Shown piece after piece: positions 1 through 10,400 of a stretch of DNA of 64,000 nt. The stretch spans positions 11,594,001 through 11,658,000 of the forward strand of contig CM075943.1 in NCBI GenBank assembly GCA_038030265.1, written 5' to 3'. The notes under the pieces are model-generated. The model saw nothing but the letters and a program-made list of their open reading frames with translations. It was not told the DNA's origin and did not search any database. Positions within the stretch are counted from its first letter, which is position 1. Each line of letters opens with the position of its first letter. The position numbers and the translations under genes are program-made. Source of the stretch: Corythucha ciliata (lineage: Eukaryota > Arthropoda > Insecta > Hemiptera > Tingidae).

Positions 1-46
1 TTTAGTAGAGCGAAGCGCACAATTTCCCAAGCCCCTCTCATGAGCA

Positions 47-118
47 AATCCTGGATCCGCGTATACCTGCACCTATCGGGGCACGGGAAAGAAATCTCTA
101 AGAGGCCCCCAAGTTGAG
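47..118 (+). repeat. Family A element, 5' terminal module (+ copy)
   Basis: The stretch reads ctggatccgcg, then cacctatcggggcacggg, then aaagaaatctctaagaggccccc. It matches the modules at 8252-8318 and 22908-22965 on this strand and the inverted ones at 17765-17825, 45950-46012 and 50325-50376. Family A units in the same orientation begin immediately after it. I infer that it marks one end of a dispersed element. The extreme end is degraded here (ctggatccgcg instead of cagtggcgga). Confidence 0.55.
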
Positions 119-325
119 TTTTCTCCACTTTAGCAGCAAATTAGAAATGTTTTCTATATTTTAGCACCGTTCCCAGTTTGAGCCGGAAATTAGCGTTTTT
201 CTGACGTATTTTCCTCAATATTAGCCGCAAAATAGCAGACTTTTCCACAAATAGCATCTTTTTGTTCACCATGTGCCATAAATAAGCGATTTTTCTCAGC
301 TGCAAATCAACAGGTTTTTTTACCT
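118..325 (+). repeat. Family A degenerate tandem array (+)
   Basis: Units of about 30 bp built on ttctcaattttagc followed by cgcgaattagcg, strongly diverged (for example ttttctccactttagcagcaaattag). The array is interrupted by the fold-back element at 326-926 and resumes afterwards. Confidence 0.7.
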
Positions 326-926
326 ATGGGTGTACAAAAAGCGACTGGACAGAGAAAAACCAGTGGAGGGGCAACTCATTTCTGATCGACCATTTGCACT
401 TTTCCGAAATTTCGCTTTGTTTCCGTGATATATCCGCCATTTTCTGTTGGTTTTTTTTAGAAACAGCCTGTTGCACACGCAATAATTGTTGCAATAGCAA
501 AAATGATGAGCTCATTGGAAAGAGCGCAAAATTTTCTATTTAAAGATCCTATTTCTGACGACATCTACTACGTTTTGAATCAGCTTATTAGCGAAGATAC
601 TTAATTCTAGGAGTCATGGTGATGTAGTCAGAAAATTAAGTTTTTTCGCCAATAAGCTGATTCAAAACGTGTGTAGATGTCGTCTGATCTGGATAAAAAT
701 AGGCTCTTCAAATAGAAAATTTTGTGCTCTTTCTAATGGGCTCATCATTTTTGCTATAGCAACAATTATTGCGTGTGCAACAGGCTGTTTCTGAAAAAAA
801 CAGAAAATGGCAGATATCTCGGAAACAAAGCGGAATTTCGGAAAAGTGCAAATAGTTATTTCGATCAAAAATGAGTTGCCTCTTCACTGGGTTTTCTCTA
901 TTCAGTCGCTTTTTGTACACCCTGTA
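326..926. mobile_element. Fold-back MITE of ~600 bp
   Basis: Two arms of about 280 bp are inverted repeats of each other. The left arm starts gggtgtacaaaaagcgact and the right arm ends with the complement at 903-923. They stay alignable to the centre, where attcagcttatt-type sequence at ~577 pairs with aataagctgat at ~651, leaving a loop of only ~25 bp near 607-632. The right end reads TACAGGGTGTAC in reverse complement and is flanked by TA-rich sequence, which suggests a Tc1/mariner-like TA target, but this is inference. No transposase is present, so it would be non-autonomous. It interrupts a family A array, so it is younger than that array. The ORFs read from it are mirror images of each other and are not genes. 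Confidence 0.85.
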
Positions 927-927
927 T

Positions 928-1080
928 AGAAATAATTTGGCGCTTTCAATGTTAGCTACAAACAGGCGTATTCCGCAATTTTATCTGCAAATTGGCGATT
1001 TTTTTTTTCATTTTTAGCGTCGAATTATCATTTTTCTCAATTTAGGCGATCCCCTTAGAAAAGCTGCCCTTTCCTAAGTT
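928..1080 (+). repeat. Family A array (+), resumed after the fold-back insertion
   Basis: Units such as ttttatctgcaaattggcg and tttttctcaatttaggcg continue the array interrupted at 326. After 1080 there is about 470 bp without clear periodicity. It includes a local gaatgaatga repeat near 1097-1160 and a ctggctacg motif near 1530 resembling a terminal module of a second element type. I see no gene in it. Confidence 0.65.
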
Positions 1081-1549
1081 CTACACGCTTGATAAATGAA
1101 TGAACTACGCGAATTGAATTATTAATTGCATGAATGAATGAATTGCGCGTATTGAATAAACTACGCGATTGTTGAAAGCTATAAACTGCCTACACAGTTT
1201 TCGCGGGTCTGCGAGTTCCTGACAGGGAGTCATTCGTCTCAACGACAGACGAGTCCATAGTTTGGCGGGCTAAATTACCGCACTTACCGTATCAGGCTCG
1301 GGAGATGAAAATTCTTCTTGAACACTTTCTTGGGGAAAAATTGTCAGTTATTGGACGGAAAATCTGAAATATAGAATTCAACGACAGTTTTCCGGCAGAG
1401 ATGATTTATTGACGGTTAAAGATCCTTTACCCGCGCTAATTCAGTTGCTGGGGTCGAATTAACGATTTCTCGCGCCGGAAGCATCAGAATTATGTTCTCA
1501 CGTGAAACTGCCCACCCCCGTTGATCAAAGGCTGGCTACGTCCCTGCAA

Positions 1550-2000
1550 TAAACTAGCGATTTTTCCACTTTTAGCCAAAAATTAGCGTTTTCCTAAATT
1601 TGTATCCTCGAATGGGCATTTTCTCTTTTTTTAGCTGTGAATAAGCGTTTTTCACACGTTTTAGTCAACGATATGAGTTTTTTCTATTTAAGTCACGAAT
1701 TAGCAATTTCTTTCGCTTTAGCACTTCGAATTAGCACTTTATCTCAGCCACGAAGTGGCCGTTGGAAACCGTGAATTTTCTCAATTCTGGCTGTGAGTGA
1801 GCACTTTTTCTTGATTCTAGCCGTGAATTCGTATTGCTCAATTTTAGCCCCGAGTCAGCGTTCTTTAAAATCAATTTCAACTGCGGAATGGCCCATAATC
1901 TCAATTTTAGCCAGTAATTAGCGCTTTTTCTCAATTTTAACCGAGCATCAGGGTTATCACTATTTTGGCCGCGAATTAGCTATTAGCCCTCCCTATCACT
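1550..2000 (+). repeat. Family A array (+)
   Basis: About 15 diverged units of ~30 bp (tttagccgtgaatt...ctcaattttagcc). The ORF readable on the minus strand here (1934..1731) has the periodic composition of the repeat and is not a gene. From 2000 to 2165 a short non-periodic stretch carries a GC-rich ggggccccagtcccgtcgg motif similar to the core of the family A terminal modules. Confidence 0.75.
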
Positions 2001-2164
2001 AAACATTCGGGGCTCATAAAATAAAAAATTTTATCTGAGGTTTGATCAAGGTTGGTTGACTATTAATAGAAGATAAGTACCTTTCTTCCCATTTTAGAAA
2101 TAAAAATCGGAAGAATCCGGGGCCCCAGTCCCGTCGGGTCCCCACCTAAAGACGGCACTGCCCA

Positions 2165-3135
2165 CAGATTATAGCGCTTTTTCTCAGTTTTAGCCGCGAA
2201 TCATCAGCGGTGTTTTTTAACTTATGGCCCTGCATTTGTCGTTTTTTTTCTCTCTATTTTAGCCGCAATGTTGTCTTCAGAACGCGCGAAGACGAGTATT
2301 TCACCACAATGTTGTCTGCGAATTGGTGATTTTACTCAAGTTTAGCCGTGAACTAGGTTTTTTTCACTCGCTTTTAGCAGCGCAGTAGCGCTTCTAACCC
2401 GTGAATTCGCGAATTTTCTCATTTTTTGCTATGGATTAGCGTTCTCCGCAATTATAGCCGCAGATTAGCCATTTTTCCCATTTTTAGCAGCGAATTAGCA
2501 CGTTTTCTCAATTTGAACAACAAATTAGAGTTTTTCTCCATTTTGGCCGCGTTGTTTTTGTTTTTATATTTGTTGTATATTTTAGCCCCGCATTAGCAAT
2601 TTTGTGTACATCCTGCTATGGATAAGCGCTGTTATTCAGTTTTAGCCTTTAAGCTTTCAAAAGCTATACGGATTTTTGTTTTCTCATTTTTAGCTAAGAT
2701 TTAGTTATTTTTTAAAATTTGTATCCTATTTTAGGTATTAGCAGCGATTTTTCTCAATTTTAGCTGCTAAATGGCGTTTTCTGCTAATTTTGCAGTTAAT
2801 TAGCATCTATTCTCTTTTTTATAACCGAACTTTTATATGCAATTTCAGTTGTGAATTTTCCATTTTTGCCCAATTTTAACCTTAATTAGCATTGCCTCGG
2901 TCAGTATTAGCTAGAAGCTAGATTTTTTTCACTCGTACAGCCTTGAATTAGTAGCGTGTTTTCTCAATTTTGGCCGCGGACACTTTTAAGTTGATTTCTA
3001 CATTTTAGCCGTAGAATGGCCTCCATGCACCGCGAATCAGCGTTTTTTTTTCACAATTTTGGCCTGGAAGTAGGATTGTGAGACCATGAGTAAGCGATTT
3101 TGCCGCTTTAGCAAGTTGCGCATTGACGATCAGCA
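2165..3135 (+). repeat. Family A element body (+), with landmarks shared with 33.94-35.01 kb
   Basis: Diverged ~30-bp units with non-periodic landmarks in fixed order: cgcttctaacccgtgaattcgcg (2390), tgctatggattagcg (2430), ccgcgttgtttttg (2548), gcgttttctgctaattttgcag (2773), tgaattttccatttttg (2850), cctccatgcaccgcgaatcag (3020). The same landmarks occur in the same order at 33.94-35.01 kb, and part of them at 22.38-22.87 kb. This shows a shared long element and not independent satellite growth. Confidence 0.75.
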
Positions 3136-3359
3136 CATTATTAGTACGCTCAAGGACATATATCGAACCAGGGGATGGTGTATTTTCACCATTTTAGCCG
3201 CAAATTTTCTAAAATTTGGGTCAATTTCACTTATTGAAATGTAAGGAGAGACTGAAATTCGTCGAAAGAAGCCAAATCGCTGTCCAACCGTACAACCTTT
3301 TCACAATCCGACATCCATGAATATAGAACCTAAAAATCATCAATTTTCCGTATTCAAGC

Positions 3360-3430
3360 ATTTCGGGGGCCCCGTCTGATAGGGGGCCCGTGGCGGTCCG
3401 CCTCCCTCATAAAACCTCGGCACGCTACTG
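3360..3430 (+). repeat. Family A element, 3' terminal module
   Basis: Reads tttcgggggccccgtctgat, then gtggcggtccgcctccctc, ending cggcacgctactg. A clearly homologous stretch lies at 24745-24828, preceded by related sequence in both places. The end read in reverse (CAGTAGCGTGCCG) resembles the CAGTGGCGGA start of the 5' module, suggesting short terminal inverted repeats. Confidence 0.55.
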
Positions 3431-3439
3431 ACCACAGAA

Positions 3440-3705
3440 AAGCTCTAATCACAGTTATAACCTCCTACCACATCAAAACCCCAACCACAGTAAAGGTCCA
3501 ACCACATCAAAGGTCCGACCACAGCAAAGGTCCAACCACAGCTAAAAATCACAGTTATAACCTCCAACCACAGTAAAGTCCCAACCACAGCAAGGCTCGC
3601 ACACAGCAAAATTCCAACCACAGCAAAGGTCCAATCACAGCAAAGCGCTAACAGCAGTTCTGCTCCAACCACAGTAGAGATTCAACCTCAGGAAAGCTTT
3701 CCTTT
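3440..3705 (-). repeat. Family G 17-bp tandem array
   Basis: About 14 copies of ccaaccacagcaaaggt with a few substitutions and indels. It starts directly after the family A 3' module. Opposite-strand copies of the same unit (tgtggttgg...) occur at 17215-17480 and 38450-38960. Because 17 is not a multiple of 3 the unit reads open in several frames and gives low-complexity ORFs that are not genes. From 3840 to 4390 the DNA is AT-rich and holds the 3' flank of the mucin-like gene; no certain polyadenylation site was found. Confidence 0.85.
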
Positions 3706-4400
3706 TTTTTGCCTCTTTTCTTCATTTTCTGAAAACTGGGCTCCCAAGGAAGGTCGGGCCTGGGGATAAAGGATGCAGTGCTACCCCTCATCCCCCTCTC
3801 GACAGCGACCTGACCGCCACGCAATCGACAGCTTAAAGTCAAGGAAATAATATATTTATACAATTTTTAATAAATAACATTCTAATGAAAAAATTAATAA
3901 AGTCGAAAAAATAAATTAAATGCATCATAAATTAATTTTTAAAAAATATAATAAATTTAACTATAGATAGTAATACAGAAGTGACTAGCTATTTACATGA
4001 AAAATGACACAATCACAATTACCTTTTTACTTCACGACAGTCTGTTCCCGTGTAGGGAAAGCCCAAAAATATACCTAAAACCACCACCCACGTTCCCATA
4101 ATTCCCCCGATGGTATATACTTTTTGTTTTTTCATTTGTCTACATCTAGTTCTTTCTAGGTTCATGGTGTCACTTTTTAAACATAAATACAACGCAAAAG
4201 CATTTTCGCCCAACCTGGTAACATAAAAAGTGTCCAAGGACCTCGTAAACAGGCGCCTGACTGTTCGTGCCGGAAGAAAGGTATTTTGTTAGGGAAGAAA
4301 AGGAGATGGAGGGGGTAGGGGTTGCGCGACAATCTTCAGTCTTGAAATAAAAACTCGTGCAATAGGACGGAGATAGAGAGTCGATGTAGTGAGTTTAAAA

Positions 4401-7400
4401 TCAAGTCTCCGAAGGTGAAACAATTGGTTTGAATCCGCCGAAAAGTTGAGGCTTAAAATTACTCATACTAAATTCTTTATTCGTCGTCGTTTCAACACTA
4501 GTGGCTGACGTTTCTTCGCTCGCCGCCTCCGTTGGACGTTTCGTACGATCCGTATTGACGACGGACCAGCCGTGACTGGGCGAGGCGGCGAACGGAGCTT
4601 CCAAGTCTTGTGGTTGTGGAGGACCGTTATTGGTGGTGACCACTTTGTGGTTGTGATGAGGTTGATGAATTGAGGCGCCAGTGTCGAGTGTGACGGAAAT
4701 TGGTTTGACAACGCTGCCGACCTCCCAAAGGTCTCCGGTGTGTGAGTTTGTAGACGGGTGAGTTTTAATGGGGGCCGAGGATGAAGCGGCTGCAGAGGGC
4801 CGCTTCGTAGCGAAAGGTTGATAGTCTTGAAGATAGGGGACGGCGTTGATTTCAGCATCGCCTTCCTGGTGGGGAGCGATGGATGTTGGGCTGAAAGCGT
4901 TGTACTCTTTTGGAGCAGAAGTGCTCTGCGGGGGTGATGCTGATGATGACGAAGGCGACGAATTTTCATCGAGAGTGTCGTCTGCAAGATATTCCTCAGT
5001 AGGCTTCAAAAGAGGGTAGGGAAATTCGACTTTGACGTGTTGTTTAGTCCCTTTGAGAACGGGTGTATCTATTCTGCGAGTGTTGGCGTCGTCGAGCAAA
5101 AAAGAGTCCTCGGGATCTACTGGGACTGAAGGTGTGCCAGCAGTTACAGAGCTGGTACGTTTGGGGTCACCATTGTTGCTGGGGTAAACAATGAGAACAG
5201 GATCCTCAGATTTTCTGGAATTGGTAATATGGTCTATCATTACTTTCATACTAAACAAATCACAGGCTGAACTGTATCATCCCTTCCCTAGAATTAACCC
5301 TGCCAGAAACTCTACTATAATAGCTGTTACGCCAATACGAGTTGACTGACAACCTACTGTATGAATTGACTTAAGCCAAAGTTAAAGAAGACGATAGCGG
5401 AGCAAAATTTACCAAATAGTATTCTGGTATTGGCAAAATGACGTAAGCTACATAAACCATACGCCGGCAAAATAGAGGTGGAGGTACTCACAGGGTAGCC
5501 GGCAAAGGCTGTTGCATCATTTGAAGCGTCGTCACTTTTGTGCCTAGGCCGTTCCGTCGGTGGACCGGTTGCATTGGCAAGGAGGCTGCTGGCAGCTTGA
5601 ATTGTGGCGGCGACGATGGCGGCTCTTCGGATCTGAGATAAGCAGGTCGAGGAAGCGGCGGGGGTTCGAGCGTTTCAGCCGGTTCTTTGGGGTATCTATA
5701 GAAATTCAGAATGACGTAGAGAAACCAAGAAAAGGAAAATTGTTGTTCTAAATTCGATGGCTTTTTACTTACTTGCTCGACAAATGGTGAGGATAGGGTG
5801 GAGGCACAGGTTCCACCGAACCGATTTTGGCGTTTGGCCTAAATTGAGGTAATATGTTTGGTAGTGGTTTCCGTTTCAGAGGGTCCTGCTGATTTTTAAG
5901 CGAATTGATTATCACTCGAATTTATCCTTGTCATCTCTGAATCATTTACCTTGAAGGGCTTATTCCCGTGTCCACTGACAGTAGGCTCCGCCCACGGTGG
6001 AGCTTGGTACTTCGTCGGCGGAACGTCTATGGAGAAAGACGTTTGAAGAGAGTAACTCTGCGAGTCGGGTGAGCCGCTTCCTTGCCCAGGCGCTTGGGAT
6101 GGGCGTGGAGGTGGCCGCACGGCTTCGACACTTCCTATTCCAACTGTTTCAAGCCAAAGAAATATGCGTGTTAGTAGCAGGCCCTCTAATGAATAAAGTC
6201 ATCTGGCGGGAAAAATGTGGGCAACTTTCCGAATTTCTCCTATTCACAACAAAGCGCATAACCTCAAAAGCTTCGTTCTCTTTTATGGGTTCATACGCAT
6301 TTCAGCTTGTAGCATTTTCGATGTTTAAGGACGCTAACCGGTTAAAGCAGCCGCATCTGGCAATTTGGACCAGAAACGTTCAGTTTAATAATTAAGGAAA
6401 ACCCCAAAATCTGGTCAATAAATTAGCCGCTAAAGCTACTTATTTAACCTTAAAAGCTTTATTTGTGGATTTGGCTCGAACAAAAATCAGATTTTGCGGG
6501 CTTGGCTCTTTAAAAAACCAAACTTCGGAGTTTAACCCGTTCAAACCGCAATTTGGAGGATCGTTCATTTCACGGTTTGCCTTTTTCAGGAAAAACATTT
6601 CGCGGCTATTGAAACCATTTCTCGTGTTCGACTCATTGGGGGAAAAAAAGAAAACAATTTCGCGCACTTCACTCAGTTGGAAGCTTGTCTCGCCCAAAGG
6701 CCAAATTCCACGAACCTTTCAAACCCAAAATTTAAAGAAAAACAAGTCACAAAAATGCCAAATTTCGGAGTTTTGGCACGTCCTAAGCCTAAAATTTGAG
6801 GATTTGACCCGTACGAACAATAATTTGGAGGATTTCCTTTCCTTAGCAGTCGTTTGACGGGATGGCTTTCTCAGGCAACCAATTTCGCGACCCTGCCTCT
6901 TAAAAGGAAAACAATTTTGGGTGTTCTGCTCGTAAAAAAAACAACAATTTCGCGGGCTCGACTCTTTCAAAAAGCCAAATTTTGAAGCTTGTCTCACCTA
7001 GAGGCTCAATTCACGGATTGGGTCCATTTAAATCCCAATTTAAAGGATTTAAAGAGTAAATTCGCGGGATTGGTTCACCTAAAAAGGCAAATTTTAGGAG
7101 TTTGGCTTCTATAGTTAGTGTTCCTGGTTTCCTGGCTCAATATTGTCAGTTGCTGACGATTTTCAAAGCCAAAAAATCGGGCTTCTGGTATCCGCGAATC
7201 CCGGATTTGTCCACTATTATTAGGGTCACATAATCATCAAAAATGTAGTCATCGATGTCATTTTAAACGATGTTTTTACTTGAAAATAAAAATAAAATAA
7301 GGGTGGGCAGCTGCCCCCCTAACTTGGAATTTACTCAGGTCTGAAGAGCTTTATTATCCCCCCCCCCTAACCAAGATGAGGGGGACGGGCATTCAATTCA

Positions 7401-10400
7401 ATTATATATCAAGACGTTATTTCACATGAGACGAAGTTCTCGAAGGATCCTCCAACAGTGACTCGCCAACACCCCCACCCCACCCACACTATTTTGGACT
7501 GCGCATTGGCACATGTTCCCTGGGAGCAATCGCCGCAGAATTTCCACTTTGAATTATACTGGACCGCGATATTGCGAGTTTTGGAGATAATTATCCCAAA
7601 ATTGTAAATGATGGAGGATATTCGCCTCGAAATTTCTCTGGGGGGGGGGGGGTTTACCGTGAAATAAAAGTTTTGAGGGATGCACAGCCCTGAAAATTGA
7701 AAGTATCCATGTATTAAATAAGCTACTATGTAAACCGAAGTTTAAGGGTTAAATATGGCCACAGGATTGCAAGTTTCAGAGTATAAACAGCCGCAAAAGT
7801 GTAATTTTAGGGGGGGGGGGGAGTTTCGAGGTAGAGGGTGTAAGGGCTAAAAAAGGCATGAAATTGTGAGTTTTGAAGGATAGATATCCGTGGAATAACA
7901 AGCATAGGGATCAATAGCAACGAAATTGCCGGTTTTTGAGGATAATCAGCTCAAAATCGCGAATCCTAGGGGGGGAGGGGGGTGAAAAGCCGCGTAGTTC
8001 CAGGAGAGGGAAAGCAAGCAAATTGTAGTTACGACTTTGTGAGCCTGTTTTTTTTGTTTTCATTTTAGGAACCTTTAAGCTAAATTTCGTGGATTTCGCA
8101 CTTTATAAAAATCAATTTTCTAACCAAATTCGCCTTTTCAAACCCAAAATTTTGCGAATTTCTCACTTACTGAACCGAATTTCGCGGTTTTGGCTTATAC
8201 AAGAACCAATCGGCGCCTTTTTGAAAAAAGAGCAATCCCACCGAGTTTGGCCAGTGGCGGACCTTCCACTCAACACCGTGGCCCGCCGGCGCGGCAATCT
8301 CTATAGGAGGCGTAAAATAGCGTTTTCCATTTACATAAAATTCTGCTGCAGAGCAATTTATTTCCACCCGTCTTCTCCATTAACATATGTTTTAATTCAG
8401 AGAGGACGAGTGGAAATGAACTGCTCTAGAGCAGAATTTTATGTAAATGGAAAACGCTATAAGTTTCTAAGTAAACTTTACGTGGCTTTACGTGGCTACG
8501 TGTGTTTACGTAGCGTTAAATTATGTAGTTTTCTTTTTTTTTTAGCTGCCACCATAAACCGCGAGTTGGCGTTTTCTCATTTTAAGCTGCAAACAAGCGC
8601 CCTTTTCTCGGCGTTAGCCGCGGATTAGCACATTTTCCCAAATTTTAGCTGTGAAATATACCGCTTTTCCACAATTTTGCCACAATGAAGAATCAAAATC
8701 AGCGATATTGGTTACGAGAGAGCGAAAATCCTCAGTCAAATGTGGGTTTAAGCAGCCAAAATCACGAAAATTGTTTTTTCGATGTTAGCTTTTCGAATTG
8801 ATCCATCACAGTGAACATCTGTGAAATTGTAGTTGAAATGAGCCAAATTCACGAAATTAGTTTTTGAAAGGAAATAAATAATTAGGACAATTTGGGATTT
8901 ATAAGACCCAAATTGATGAAATTTAGGTTTGGAATGACGAGCCTAATTCGGGAATTAAAATTTTTAAAGAGCCAAATTCATTTTCCTGCAAAACTGATTT
9001 CCAGTAAGATCTAAAGCCACGAAATGCTTGTTTTAAACGCGTAAAAACAGCGAAATTGGGGTTATAAATAACACGAGGAAAGGAACGCTGACTCAGGCGG
9101 AATGACAGCCAAGCGTAAACTTCGTTGTTCAAAGAGCAAACCCCACGTAATTTGGGATTTGAAAGCGAGAAAATCAGGAAAATTGGTTGTACGATATAAC
9201 TAAAATTAGTGAAATTTTGTTTCTAAAGTGCCAAAATTTAAAAGGTTTGTTTGTGGGAGAGTGAAAATATCCAGCAAAACTGCAATTTGAAAAAGCCAAA
9301 ATTACGAAATGGTTTTTTGTTGTTCGTTTTTTTTTTGCGAAATTAGTTTTTTTTTTTTAACCAAACCTGCGAAGCTGATTATGAAAAGAACTAAAGCCTC
9401 GAAATTTGGTTTTTCAATAGGCGAAAATCCCCGAAATTGTGTTTTATAAGGCGCCAAGTCCACTAAATTGGGTTCTGAAAGAGTGAAAGTCTGTAAGATT
9501 GGTTTTTGAAAGAGTAAAACCCACGAAATTTGGTTTTTGAATTATTAAAAGCCCAGATTGGGATTTTAACGAGGCGAATCCACAAAATTTGGTTTTGAAT
9601 GAGCGAAAATCCACGAAATTGAAGTTTGGAAGAGTCAAAATGATGAAATTATGTTTTCGAAAGTGTAACGCTCATGATTGGTTTTAATCAGACTGCGTGA
9701 GTAAAATTTTCCGGTTCATAGGTCCAAATGTTCTCATGGGTTGTGGGGTGAATTTCAGAGTTTCGAGTGAAATGGAGGCGTGACGGTGTGTGGGAGAGGT
9801 TCAGCGGGTAAAATCACTGAATTATTCTCTGAGTGGACTTTGCGCTGCGATCTCCTCCCCTGGCGCGCGACCGGGGTAAAATCGCGTTAGAGAGGAGATC
9901 CGGCTCACGAGGACTGATAAGAGCCACGAGGGCAAAATGCGGCTAAGTGCCGCAGCTTTGTGTGAAGATGAACTTGAAAGATGTTGTTTAAAGATCAGAC
10001 GTTACATCAAGTAGAGACCACGAAACAGGACAATTTGGACCTCTCCCCGACCACCTGAAAAATGAGCCCGGACGTCCCCGGACGCTCAAAAAAGTAGGAC
10101 ATGTCCGGGGGAAAGTAGGACGTTTGGCCACCCTACATTCGACGCCCATTCTGCTGCCTTCCAAGAGAGAGTGTAAGGGGGGGGGGATCCACGCTGAGAA
10201 GCAGCTGTAAGTGTATGGTTGTCGAAGGGGGCGTGTTCAAAAAATTATAAAATAATTTATGATAGAATACCTGGTCGACTGAGGTGTTCATTGTCCGAAA
10301 TCGGGAAAAATGAGTAGGGCGGTTTCTGTTGTTGTTGTGGTTTTTGGTGCTGTAGTTGTAGCTGTGGCTGTTGCTGCTGCTGTTGTTGATGATGAGGTGA

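Larger units (their letters stand above)
6144..10270 (-). other. 4.1-kb intron 6 of the mucin-like gene, filled with repeats
   Basis: The intron is bounded by donor CCAG|GTATTC (ends 10271) and acceptor AAACAG|TTGG (starts 6143). It carries family B arrays in both orientations (6450-7110 and 8085-8235 plus; 8760-9710 minus), the G-run array H (7530-8000), a family A module with hairpin (8252-8463) and a short family A array. It is far longer than the other introns (roughly 60-460 bp), so its length can be explained by repeat insertion. 6180-6450 and 9710-10020 show no clear structure. Confidence 0.75.

Noticed and set aside
118..3135. CRISPR array suggested by regular ~30-bp spacing
   Set aside because: The units are degenerate throughout with no distinct spacers, the genome is eukaryotic and no cas genes are present.
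4019..4237. 72-aa minus-strand ORF with a hydrophobic segment downstream of the mucin-like gene
   Set aside because: It has no splice or homology support and lies in the probable 3' flank of the gene.
7640..7982. G-quadruplex cluster from the long G runs
   Set aside because: The runs are single and far apart, so a stable intramolecular four-run structure within a short distance is not evident.
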